A stretch of 64,000 nucleotides of DNA from Ignelater luminosus (taxonomy: Eukaryota; Arthropoda; Insecta; Coleoptera; Elateridae): positions 145,081 through 209,080 of the forward strand of contig VTPC01000605.1 in the NCBI GenBank assembly GCA_011009095.1. The letters are read 5' to 3'. Positions 35,033 through 46,579 of the stretch are shown here, piece after piece (the first letter of the stretch is position 1; each line of letters starts with the position of its first letter). Below the pieces are notes generated by a model that was given only the letters and a program-made list of their open reading frames with translations, was not told where the DNA came from and made no database searches. Both the position numbers and the translations under genes were made by a program.

Positions 35033-37290
35033 GAGAAGGATGCAAAGTTGCATTTGATAACTATTAACTTTTAGGCATGTTCATATTGCTAATACTTATA
35101 TTTATTTATGTCAATCATTATGTGATATTGCAGTATAAAAGCCGCTTTAAGAAACAACGTATTTGCTATACAGACGCAAGCATTTTTTATTTTAAAGATT
35201 ATCAAATTGACGATAAATTATTAAAAGAAGCAAGATTTAACGTCACTAATGTATAATTGAGAGCGTTCTTATTTTAGTAAACAATACGTGAAATTTTAAA
35301 ACGCAATGCCATTTAATTCTCATTCTCTGCTTTCTCTGCATGTCTTGTCAAATAAATACGCAAATGTATGTTATACAGAGTGTTCGTAAAATGTTGGTAT
35401 ATAAAGGGTGATTCATAATAAATTAAGACACGGAGTTAATTGGCTTAAAAGCAGAGTAAATTGAAATAATTGAAGATCTTTCCTATTACGTCAGGAGAAA
35501 ATTCAAAGATATCTAACAATCCTTTTACAACCCACTTACAAAAATCTGCTACAGAATACAGCGGTATTAGATGACTTAATTTTTCGGAAGAAGCAAATCT
35601 TTGTAGCCACCAAGCAACGCGATTTTCTTTTAAAAATTTGCAAAAATCTCGACAACAAAACACATTTTTAGTGTCGATTTCAGTAATACTCCTGTAAATT
35701 TGGGGAATTACGAAGTAAAGCTACTACGACTATTGTGCATGAGCAAGTCAGTAGGTTCTTTGAAAGAATGGTAGTGATTACAGCAAGGGACACTTGTTTT
35801 CAATGGTCCAGCCAGGTAACTTTATGACGATTGGGAAGACAAAATCAAAATCATGATGGCCAATAGGCTTAAGTCTTTTTGACCTATTGAAATTAGGTAG
35901 TCAGGTAACCAGAACGCTCCACGCGATCAACGGATAGAATAGGATGAGTTTGATAGCAAACTTGCTACAAAACTCCTATCATACTATGTTAGGGACGGTC
36001 GGAGAGAATTGTGGAGGGATCTGCAAATCGGTTCCCTCGGCTAACCGGTGCTGCTGTTGCAAAAGCAATCAGGACGAGCGCGCCCACTTACACTACGAGT
36101 GCACCGTTGCAATTGATAAATGAAAGAACGTAATGCTTTTTTATTGTTGTTGTTCTATTTCTATTGTCTAACTAAAAACAAAACAAGAAGGATAATTGTC
36201 ACTTCGTCCCAAAAGGGTAAAGATTCAGCTATAATATCAAATTTGAACAGAATCGCATCAGAAGTTTCTGAATCATAGAAAAACAAAAATAAAAATCTTT
36301 GAAGACCTCTAACTTCTTTAAAAACGATCTACAAGATTCATATATTGCATCCCTCTCTTTAAAAAGGAGTTTTGTTTATCGAAAGCTGAGATCAATCGAG
36401 ATTGGTTTTCTAAAAAAATTATTTAGCAGCGCTGTCGGTGAAGGGTTCCTGAGCGATCGGCAGTAAACGTCAATTTCTGTAATGACAAAGACAATACTTT
36501 AAATTATTTTCTTGATTTTGGCAGCGGATAAGTCTTGTAAAGTTTGAAATAATTAATTAAATTATCTACTACTTTTTCAATATTAAAAATGTTTTTTTGT
36601 CGCCATGTTTCTCACAGTTCTTTCTGCCTCGAGCATTTTAAGATGACGCATAAAAACGGGAATGTTTTAAGCATGGAGCTGGAAATAGTAGAACTAATTA
36701 AGGGAATATAGCATGTTACTTTAATGTTTTTTAAATAAACGCTTTGCAAAATACTTCTTTATCCATTCAAGCATCGATCTCTTTGACCTTCTGGAACATT
36801 TCAATACGTCTTGAAACTTCACAACTGTTGAGCTTATAGCAAATTTCATATTTGTGACTTTTTTTATTCCTTATAGGTCATGGTCTATATTATAAAGTAT
36901 TTCGTATTGGACTGTACTCGATGAAGCATCGCCTATCATCTATCAATGAAAAGAACAACTCCGTCATTTCTAAAATTCTTTTCTTTCGGAAACATCTAAA
37001 AAAAATTTGCGAGTATGTAAAAATTCAGAAGTCTTTTCTTTGTTTTTTTTTACCTCTTAACCTGTCCGATTTGTATGAATTTCTAGACTCGTTAACTGGT
37101 TTAACTCTACAGTTTTAGAAGATTTCCATTTATGAAAAAGCCAACACTATGGAGCTTTTATACTATTTTCCTGTATTTTTCCGAAACATATCAAAACGAA
37201 TCCAAAAGAATTCTATAATAATAATTGGTCGTTAGTTGCTAGACATGTGTTCTCGAAATGAGAAGCAACACTTTAAAAAAATCTGCCTAA
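35033..37290. other. Spacer with repeat scraps
   Basis: No gene is supported. A 72-codon minus-strand frame at 35445-35663 has no known similarity. 35740-36110 is GC-richer than its surroundings and may be an unrecognised decayed element. Confidence 0.4.
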
Positions 37291-37765
37291 GTTTTGCGAA
37301 TTTTGATAAAAAGAAACAAAAAGGTCCTATACTGTTAAATATTCCAAAAAGCACACTTTATGGTATCCGTTTATGGCGCAAAAAAATTGCAAGGATCTGG
37401 AAGACCTTCCATAATATAGTTACCAAAGGAAAAAGAAACTCTTGCAAAGGTGGCTCACCGTAAACTTGAAATTAGTCTTTGTAAACTTGGGCAAATATAC
37501 AAAATTGCACTGAAATTATGTCTGCAATATCTCAATAAAGCAAGGCATGTCTTTGGTTGCTAGAAAATAAACTTTTAAAACAATATTTTACTGAAGTTAA
37601 CGAAGACTAATTCTTACTTGTAAGAACATTGGTGATACTTTTCTGGCAGGTCTTCCAGATCCCTTTACTCTTTTCTGTATCAGTTCGTATGCAAATACCA
37701 TATATTGTGCTTCTTGGGATTTCCATTGCAGAAAAGTATCTAGAGGTATTTTTTGTTCTTATGAG
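37291..37765. pseudogene. Two inverted helix-turn-helix remnants of a Tc1/pogo-like transposase
   Basis: On the plus strand (about 37320-37440) the fragment 'IPKSTLYGIRLWRKK' is followed by a GSGRPS-type linker in another frame. On the minus strand (about 37765-37645) a second copy reads 'IPRSTIYGICIRTD' followed by 'KGSGRPA'. The pattern xPxSTxYxx...GSGRP is the DNA-binding helix-turn-helix and linker of Tc1/pogo-type transposases. The two copies face each other about 250 bp apart. Both are fragments. Confidence 0.5.
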
Positions 37766-40700
37766 TATAATAATTGATAAAATTTGGCAGCATTGATTTT
37801 CATTTAGACTCCTTACCTACTTATTAAAAGCAAAACTGAATTAACCAAATTTTAAAACTATGCTGGGAATAGCTTTAACTAACTGACAGTTGCAACAATT
37901 GCAAACTGTTTTGTACGTACTCTTAGAGTTAAACCGGTAGTCTTCTGTCCGAATTCTTCTTGCATACACCCGTAGAACTTATACACAATTTGTCTTAATT
38001 ACACAGTTATCGACATTCAAAGCTGCATGGAGGCACGTTAACTTTTTTGTAGCACGTGGCTTGCATCTTGTGCTTTAAATTATGACCTTGCATCTGACAA
38101 ATAGCCAGACACTATTATATTACTTTACTTTTTTTTAATATAGAATGGATCAAAACGAAATCTTAGCAAATTCATTCATTATTGAAATCACAAAATTGCT
38201 TTTAAGAGTACTGTTTTGAAAAAGAAATACATAAGTAAACAAAAAAACTTTCTAAATGTCTAAACTGGAAATACCTTCATATGTGAAGTGATTTATAAGA
38301 AAACACTTTTTATGCTGCCCGGCCCAGTAATACACGGAGAAGTTTCATTTCTTAAATACAAACTACATACAAATACCTGTTACAAGTAGTATTTACATAG
38401 ATTGGAAGTGCAGCGTTACAAAAACAAGCCTTAAAAAACAAACATATATATTGTAGTCTACCAATAACTAAATCATTTATTAACTAGAATTGAAAGAAAA
38501 GTTTATTTTTATAAATTAATGTACTTTGAATTATTTCTGCAGACGTTCAAAATGATAATTACAGAATTTTGCTTTAATAAAAATATCAAGTTCTAATTCT
38601 TAGTTTAGTCTTGGCCGTTCAAGCCTTTAAGAAATAAATAATTAAGAATTTCATTGTATACCCTCAAATGTATCAGATTTCATTCATTCGTGTTTTGACT
38701 GAAATTCAGCTGTTATTACTGGCAACATAAATAATACTTTTTTTTGTTTTATAATGACCGCAACAACACGAAGAGGTATTAAGTACGTCTATTCTACAAC
38801 TAAATATTTTTCGTCTATTAAATGTATTGTAAACTGCAGTTTTAGGTACGAAACAATGCTGTTAAACTTTTTGTACCGTCCTATAGATGGCTAAGTATAT
38901 CGCCACCTATTATACGGTACGTTTTTGGGTTACATTTAAAACATTGTAACTGTTCCTCTACTTATATTAATTACTCTATGGTATCAGTTAGAAATAGTCC
39001 AGTCAACGATGGGGTTATAGAGGACATGGACAAAAAATGTAAGGCAAAAAAAGTTTTTCAAAAATTACCAATTTTCGCTGGCCAATTTCTCAGAAACTAT
39101 AATACATAGAAAGAAAATAAATATAAACAGTCTTGTAGGAAATTTAATTATCTTTTATTCTGTAGGGAATACTTTTTACCATATGATGCACCGTTTCCGA
39201 GTTATAAGCAAGAATCCGAAAACTCCCCTTCCCCTTGAAGCGGCAGGGCTTGAGACGGGGACTTTTAGTATCTTTGCCTCCTAACTACCCCCAACACATT
39301 CCTCAAGAGAAAAATTCTCTCCCATTCCATTGACTGGACTAAAAGGTTGCTAGGCATAACAATATCCATAACTTTTCTAGCTCTTCAAAGACGTGTTGAA
39401 AACTGGATTGACTATGAATTTCTAGCGGTTCACATTTTTTTTGCTAAAACCTGATAGTGGTCAACCCCCTTATCTTCTTTACGTCTTCCGTAAAAGTAGT
39501 ACAAGGTGAAGATTCACTGTAAATTTAAATATTCATCGTGTGTCCTTTAACCAAAGGGTTCACGCTATATTTGCGATGCGAGAACAATCAGATCCTGCAG
39601 GTTGTTAGAGATTATCCTGTAGTTTATAAGTATCATGAACCTCAGCTGGATTGATAATTGTGGACAGATCATTTCACGTCACTCAATAAAATTTATACAG
39701 TTCTTAGGTTTCGATTCATGAGCCTTAGAAAGTAAGATATCAGTATGAAAGAAATATGTTTAACCATGTCGAGAGGCGAGTATAATAACATCTTGCAAAA
39801 AATTTCAAAAGGCACGTGGAAAGCTTTCAGCAATCGTCGAATCGAGGTCAAAAGATTGTTTTACGAAGTCAAGTTCTATTCATTATCCAGCAGTTTCTCT
39901 AGCTGTCAAACTTTGCCATTTTATAACATGATTTTAAATTTAAATTTTACTTTACTCCACTTGTGTAATTTTCTCAAAAATTTACGTGGTCGTCTTCTCA
40001 ACTTCCATTTGCGTTCCCTCTGAGATAGGATATTATTGCTGCAAGAAAATAGAAAAGATTAATATTATTATTATTATGTATTAGTTATTACCTTGCTGGT
40101 TGGTTTCAAAGTAAACAGCGATGTTTATACAAATTGAATTTTTCTGTTGAAGATGTGGGACAGTTGTAGTAAAAGATGCAAGGGGGAAAAAGTGGAAGCT
40201 TCACTTACCATTCAAGGTCATCTGCAATATCATCTTTGTGGTATTCTATAATGGCATTGGTTTTGTAGTAGCTGAAAAGCTTTTGGCCATCTCAATCTCA
40301 ACGCAGAAACGAGAAAAAAAAAAGAGAGAAATAACAGAAACAAGAAACAAAAGTGGTGCTGCTGTTTGGGTTTCAGTTTTTGATAGTTGAAAGTATAGCA
40401 AGTGTGAAGAAGAAATTATTTTGGTGCGAATAGTTGGAGTTTTTTTTTGTAACTGCAAGTATTGTAATTCGTATCTCTTACCGTTTTCAAGAGTTCAGTA
40501 TCGAGCCACTAAAATTTGGCACTTGGTGTTTGTATAGTATACTACGGCTGTTCCAACCGATCTTTGGACACACGTCACACATTCTATCAGTATGAACTAA
40601 TATGCAATACTTTCTAGTAAAATCAAAAAATAAATTCATTCTAGCCAAGTGTACAACCATTCTGGTCAAAACGTAGCTATGACAACTAATATTATTTTGG

Positions 40701-41275
40701 TTATATGCATATTTTTAATGCAAATAATACAAATATGTAAATTGATGTTTTTAGAAAAGAAAATTATGAAGTTACTGTTGAGTAAAATTAAATTCTAGAA
40801 TATCCAAATATAGTCATCACACAAAATGACCTAGGATAAGATATGTATAATTTATTTGCAAAGCTTATATTCTTGTTTTTTATTAATGAAATATCAAATC
40901 AGACTTAACAAAACTTGTAGTACAACCAAGTATAGTTCGTCAGTTTATAATAAACTGTTTCAGAGAAGGTGATTACATAATATGTAGTAATACAATAAAG
41001 TACTGCCGCGACAAATTTCTTTCGTTTTCTATCCTTTATTATCCCACTATGTATAGTAAAGAGAATACTTGTATTACTTGTCCGCATTAACTACACACAC
41101 TTGACGTGTCCAAAGATTGGTTGGAACAACAGTAGTTTGTTGTGTTTGTGTGTACACTAGTATAATGTTATATTGCAGCAGATGGGCATTCAAATTGTGT
41201 AAAAAACGTTCATATGTGTTTTAACATTTTTTTTAATATTTAATGAAAATCGAAATAGTATATAGAACTTACAAT
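37766..41275. other. Spacer, repeat-rich
   Basis: No gene is supported. 39000-39500 resembles a dispersed insect repeat (a 'TTTCTCAGAAACTATAATAC' phrase and a GC-rich middle near 39220-39260). A minus-strand frame of 70 codons at 40246-40458 is low complexity. Nothing else is recognised. Confidence 0.4.
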
Positions 41276-42553
41276 CAGTGATGTGCATTGACACGTCAAC
41301 AATGATTGTTGACATTTTCGTGTCAACAATTTGTCAACAATTGATTTCTCACGTCAAAAATGTCAACAATGTCGACAATGTCGACAATGTGTCAACTTTG
41401 CAAATAAAGTAGGATTCTGCATATTTTTCGTTAAACCTAACCTGTAAACACAGGTGCTAAAATAAGCTAAAATGTCTAATAAGATCATTAATAAGATGTT
41501 CAAGACAATTCAAGAATCAAAATGGCTGAAAGGCCCAATAAGAATTTTGATGAATTGGGTTTTCAGTTATAAAAAACTGTGACAGTAATTGAAGATGAAA
41601 AAAAACCAAAATATTACTTAAATAAAATGGCATTAAAAAACTAAATCCTATTTATTTATTCTTATTTCCATGGAATCAGTAAAATTACAAGTATGTTTAC
41701 TCATAGCTCCATTGGCCCATACTAAGATTTTTAGTTCGGATATGTGGGGGCACAGTTTATACCTTATAGAATCAGTAAGATCACTCAGAGCGGTTCTTTT
41801 GATCTTTCGTGTTCCTGGTTTTTGGTCTGCGCACGCTAAACTGTAGACCGCGCGCTTGTAGGGGAGGTTATGTATGCAGTTGATATTCAAATTTCACAAC
41901 TAATGTAACTTACCAACACTCAACAATTTCACTAATTCACTTACAGAATATGCAAGTTGATTTCATTTAAATAATACAATCTTTTATGAGATTATTTCTT
42001 TGAAGGTTAAGGTTAGGTTTTTTATCCCTCTACTTCTGGACAGAAAATAATGCTCTGCGCATAGACCGCGAGTTTCTTGAAGTGGAAAACAAAATGTAGG
42101 GGAAGTGATCCAACTGATTCTGTAAGGTATAAACTGTGGTGGGGGCAACTCTAGCAATGTGACAGTTAGTATACATAGGTATCTTAATGCAAAAGATTTT
42201 ATTAATTGAAAAAACAAATACTAACATGATGAACAACATCCTAGCATTTGTTTTTTTTCTAATCAAAATTATTCTATACGTACATTAGACTTGAACGTAC
42301 TTAAGCATCTCACAATTCCCCGTGCCTCCTATTTGCCTTCACATACTTTAAGTCAAATAAAAATTATTGTAATAAACTATTTAAGATTTAAATAATAAAG
42401 GAAAAATCAAGTTTAACAGCTTTGCGCATGTGCATTCTTAATGTCTAAATTGTTGACATAGTTGACATATAATAAGGTCATGTCAACAATTCTTATTGTT
42501 TACATGTCAACAATAAATTGTTGACGTCGACATTGTTGACACGCACATCACTG
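41276..42553. mobile_element. hAT-type element with subterminal TGTCAACAATG repeats
   Basis: Inverted ends CAGTGATGTGC...GCACATCACTG are flanked by the identical octamer CTTACAAT (41268-41275 and 42554-42561), which is the hAT signature. Both ends carry a cluster of TGTCAACAAT/ATTGTTGACA words (about 41290-41400 and 42450-42540), typical of hAT transposase-binding subterminal repeats. The interior contains a separate inverted pair of about 35 bp (about 41750-41785 against 42105-42140, core CAGTTTATACCTTA). This could be a nested MITE. No transposase frame was found, so it is non-autonomous. Confidence 0.85.
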
Positions 42554-43433
42554 CTTACAATCAAAACACTATTAACTAACTTAAAATCTAAAAAAATCAT
42601 TCTTAAATCCTTATTTAAAAGTAAACACACACGTTACAGTTAAAGTTCAAATAAGATCTTTTTCAAAAGATTTCATGGCATACTTTTGAGACTATATCTA
42701 ACATATAATAGAACAATAATATAACAATTGGTTTCAAAAAGAGGAACATAGTACTTATAAAAAAAGTTTGTTTTCTCGTTTCAGTCTTATATAATTTCTT
42801 AAATAAAATATCCTTTACGAGGATTTTTATGCTCAGGTACAGTTACCACAGCCATGCTAATAGTTGAAAATGAAAATCTGTCAGTTTGTATGATTTTTTG
42901 ATAAATAAAGTTAAATAGCACTAACAAATAACAATTGCAAATACGTATAGGGGATTTCCATGTTCATATAATTGTAGATGATAAAAGAAATAAAAATTGA
43001 AAAAAAATCAATAGATGGCGCTGTGATTACTTTATGCATGGAGTGTAACAATAGCTCTAATAAAATATCTAAATTTATCTTGGAGCACATTAATTAAAAG
43101 CGATTCGTATACAAACTGTAAGAATTAATCGCCAATACAAACTGACGATAGGTGGCACAAATCTTAATCAATGAGTATAAAATGAAAAATATCTTAAGAA
43201 AGCATAATACAATCAAAAATCAACTACTACATATAATTATGTAGTCTAGATACTGATAAAGCATTAAATAAAAATAAATAATCTTCTAAATAAAAAAAGC
43301 TTTACATCTACAAAAACAAAGAAGAAACATACTTAGAAGCAACTTTAAGTTATTTGAAGATATCACATATCATTAGTTAGCAATTATAAAATTAAAAAAA
43401 TAGAAGGAAAAGATTCTCTCCTTATTTACAAAT

Positions 43434-44216
43434 CTACAAGTTTTCCACTATTTCAGGAGATTCAGATACACCCGCCATGAATTTACGTGTAAATCTATCC
43501 TTAAATGCTTTGGACAGTTTCTGGTATTTATAAATATAAGGCCAATCTACATAGTCTTCAAATTCTATTATAAATTTTTCAGATAACTTCTGACACTCCG
43601 AAATTTTCTTCCAATTGACATAATCTTTACATTCCCTGATAAACCCTTCTGGGAGACTCTGACAGTTACAAACTTCATACCATTCAATATAATCTTTAAA
43701 TCTCTTAGCAAACTGCGCCGTTAATGTCTTATATCTAGATATAGCAATCCAGTCAGTATATTCTTTGAATTCTGAAATAAATTCTGTTGACAACGGTTGA
43801 TATTTGGAAATATTGTACCAATTTACGTAATGTTTAAATTCTTTTATAAACGGTTCTGATAAATACTGCTTACACGAAACCCAGAACCAGTTTATGGAGT
43901 CTTTAAATTCTCTCATAAGATCTTCGGATATCTTTTGATCCCTAGAGATAGCTATCCAATTTACGTAATCTTTAAAGTCTCTAATAAAATCTTCCGATAA
44001 GATCTGATAACCAGAAATGTAATTCCAATCCAAATCTGCAACTACTTTGGTTAGGTCCGCGTTCAAATGATATAACCTCATTATATTATCGGCTATAAAA
44101 CGTTGACCAAGATTATCAAATTTTATTTCAATGCCAACTGCTTCACAAAAATTTAAGTAGTCCACACCATTCAAATATTTCGATATAATATAGTAGCAAT
44201 CATAACTTAATGCCAT
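43434..44216 (-). CDS. Tandem 23-residue W/LSE-repeat protein, paralogue B
   Basis: Single-exon open frame; the start chosen at 44216 (MALSYDCY) aligns with the paralogue at 18795 and gives 260 residues. An in-frame ATG 29 codons upstream (44303) is possible but its extension has no counterpart. The N-terminal module (residues 1-65) keeps the MAL.Y.CY..ISK.L pattern plus 'IEI', 'NIM' and 'YHL'. Eight consecutive repeats of exactly 23 residues follow. They are more regular than in paralogue A, for example 'LSEDFIRDFKDYVNW', 'LSEPFIKEFKHYVNW' and 'LSEKFIIEFEDYVDW'. Each unit probably folds as a helical hairpin with the conserved Trp packing between units; this is inference. The open frame lacks stops across about 70% identical-looking repeats, so it seems under selection. 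Function unknown. Upstream, a TTTCTGTTTAG acceptor suggests a 5' UTR intron. Confidence 0.75.
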   Translation of the reverse strand: MALSYDCYYIISKYLNGVDYLNFCEAVGIEIKFDNLGQRFIADNIMRLYHLNADLTKVVADLDWNYISGYQILSEDFIRDFKDYVNWIAISRDQKISEDLMREFKDSINWFWVSCKQYLSEPFIKEFKHYVNWYNISKYQPLSTEFISEFKEYTDWIAISRYKTLTAQFAKRFKDYIEWYEVCNCQSLPEGFIRECKDYVNWKKISECQKLSEKFIIEFEDYVDWPYIYKYQKLSKAFKDRFTRKFMAGVSESPEIVENL

Positions 44217-44303
44217 TCTTAAATCGTCGAACCAGTCGAAGACGTCCAAAGCTTGTACTTTTTGGAAAAAAAGAAATGTTTGTGTAGCTTTCTTGATTTG
44301 CAA

Positions 44304-45249
44304 TTACCACAGCTTTCTCGTTGTTCTCAAGATTCCTTTGTGATCTTACAGTTAGTATTTCTCCTTACGACAAGGTTTCCAGAGTATCCTAAACAGAAAG
44401 AAAATTATAATTAGGATACAAGATATAAGTAAAAAAGATTTTGAAGAAAGAAAAATATACACTTGATTGATATGACTTCAAGGTCTAGATGTGGTACCTA
44501 TTCAACATCTACAGTAGTGATAGATTACCGTTCTAGTGCTAAGAAAGAAGTTATGAATTCAAAATGTACAAGAAATATTTATTTACACATCTGTATTTTT
44601 TTCGTAGGATTTAAATAATATATTACGCATCCATTGCACAACTGAAGATCAAAACAATATAAACCAGCATGACAAATCAAACTCAAAAAAATCCAAGTGT
44701 TTTGTTCATACACCTTCACAAGATCAAAAAATTTCAAAAACCTCGTATGTTTGGAACTATATGGCTATATGCCATGTTCTGCACATATTCAAAGATGCGC
44801 TTCAGTCTCTTCCCATATCAACCAACAATTTAGATTCCGCAACTTCGATGCTTAAGATAACCCAACAAATCTTTATATTCAGCTTCACATTATCCCTATC
44901 AAATCAAGTTTTGACTCTACATTATTGGGCTTTTCCGCTTCGTAGACGCGTAGTTTTCAATGATGGCCTTAGATATACGTAGTAGAGCACTCGTAGTAGA
45001 AGTGGCTCGTTCCATGCTGATTTTTCGCCCTGAGAGCGGTAATGCTGCTAGCAGAGAAATAGGAATCTGCTTTGTTGTTTTCTTGACATTTCTTTTATTG
45101 CGCGTTGCAAAATTGTTTTTATTAACCCCATAATTTTTAAAAGGATGCCGTAGTGCATTTCGAAATTTCAAACTTTAATTTAAATCCTTTGGCCAAGGAA
45201 TTGTCAAGTCTATAACAATCACTTCTGTGTCACAGCAGAAATAATTATG
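44304..45249. other. Spacer
   Basis: Upstream region of paralogue B, followed by unremarkable DNA. Overlapping open frames at 44761-44982 (plus) and 44917-45171 (minus) have no recognised similarity. Confidence 0.4.
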
Positions 45250-45345
45250 ATCGGTTAGTCTAGTGGGGAAAGAACTGACCGAGTGGTATTTGGGTTCGGT
45301 TTCCGATCAGAGCGAGCCGTACTGAATTTTCCTTTCTTCCAAGAA
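45250..45345 (+). repeat. Candidate tRNA-derived SINE head
   Basis: An A-box-like sequence, TAGTCTAGTGG (about 45256-45266), fits the polymerase III consensus TRGYNNARNNG. About 37 bp later comes a near B-box, GGTTCGGTTTCC. A purine-rich GAAGAAGA/GAAAAAG tail follows (45336-45406). The layout is that of a tRNA-related SINE; the stem pairings of a functional tRNA are not convincing. A single imperfect copy in the window limits confidence. Confidence 0.4.
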
Positions 45346-45406
45346 GACGAAGAAGAAAAAGAAAAAGACGGAGAAAAAAGAAGGAGAAAAAAGAAGAAAA
45401 ACAGAT
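45336..45406 (+). repeat. GAA/GAAAAA purine-rich simple repeat
   Basis: Runs of AAGAAGACGAAGAAG and GAAAAAG variants follow directly on the SINE-like head and could be its decayed tail. Confidence 0.6.
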
Positions 45407-45966
45407 AGAATAAGTCTTAGTCCTTGCAAGAAGCTCTCGGCCTTGGTTAAGTTAGAACACACAACCGGCAACGTTTTCATCTAAATTAGTTTAGCTAATG
45501 CTAACCAATTTCAATAGCAAATGACGTCGATCAATCAGAAGCATAATCTTACTTGAGTACCGTAACTGACAAAAAGTGCGTCTTCAAAATGGTTATAAAA
45601 ACCAAAAACTATATTTTGCTTACAATTAGTACTAAAGTTAAAAAACGGCCGCAAATGTTATTTTAGTTTTATTTATTGGATGTGAGTGTATTTTATTTCG
45701 TCAACATGTAACTCCTCCGTACACGCCCACTTAGGACTTCTCTGAAGTTTGTGGAGCTGTATGTGGCTTGCTAAATTTCATTCATGTGAGGTCAAAACCT
45801 TGCAGCCCTCATGTATTCGGCGCCAAGAGTTTCGATAATCACTATAAAAGATATGACAATCCCATAGCATTGTTTAGAAGCCACAAAGATTTCTTCATAA
45901 CTTTGCAACGGATATTACAATAGTAAGACTGCTCAATAAAAAGTTCATGCAAAAATCTAAATTTTC

Positions 45967-46459
45967 AACGAACTCCGAAGGAGTCGTTACTGAATTTGCG
46001 AAGTCTGTCTGTCTGTATGTTTGTATGTCCGCATTTTTTGCCAAATTCTGAAATTTTGACTTCAGATTTCGATTCTACATCAAAAATTAAAGACGACGTG
46101 GTATCTTCGTTTTTGGATAACTCTTCGGGAACATGGTCAAAATGGCGGCCAAAAATTGAAACGTTTTTAAATTTTTTTTTTACTTTAGAATCGTATTCTA
46201 CATCAAAAAATAAGACAAACGTGTACTTTTAGTTTTTTGATATCACCTCGGGAACATGGTCAAAATGGCTGCCGAAGTCTGAAAAGTCACAAAACGGCGG
46301 CCAAAAATTGGAAAATTTTCAAAAATTTTTTTTACTTCAGAATCGTATTCTACATCAAAAAATATGACAAACGTGTAGTTTTAGTTTTTTGATATCACCT
46401 CGGGAACATGGTCAAAATGGCTGCCGAAGTCTGAAAAAAGTAACAAAACGGAGTTCGTT
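45967..46459 (+). repeat. Dispersed repeat family, copy B, with internal 152-bp duplication
   Basis: Same AACGAACTCCG...CGGAGTTCGTT ends as copy A at 20405. Copy B is longer because a 152-bp segment is repeated in tandem: 'TCGTATTCTA' occurs at 46191 and 46343, and 'TTTTTTGATATCACCTCGGG' occurs in both. The open frames across it (45996-46232, 46389-46580) are by-products. A third copy begins at 63889 in the opposite orientation. Confidence 0.75.
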
Positions 46460-46579
46460 GTGGTTATGCTTTGCATTCCCAGATGTTTGGACTTGCGTCC
46501 GAGTGCCAAACACGTGCTTTACGACTATCAGGCTCAAGGTTTCTTCAATATCGATGACAACTGAAGTAATCAAAGTTTA

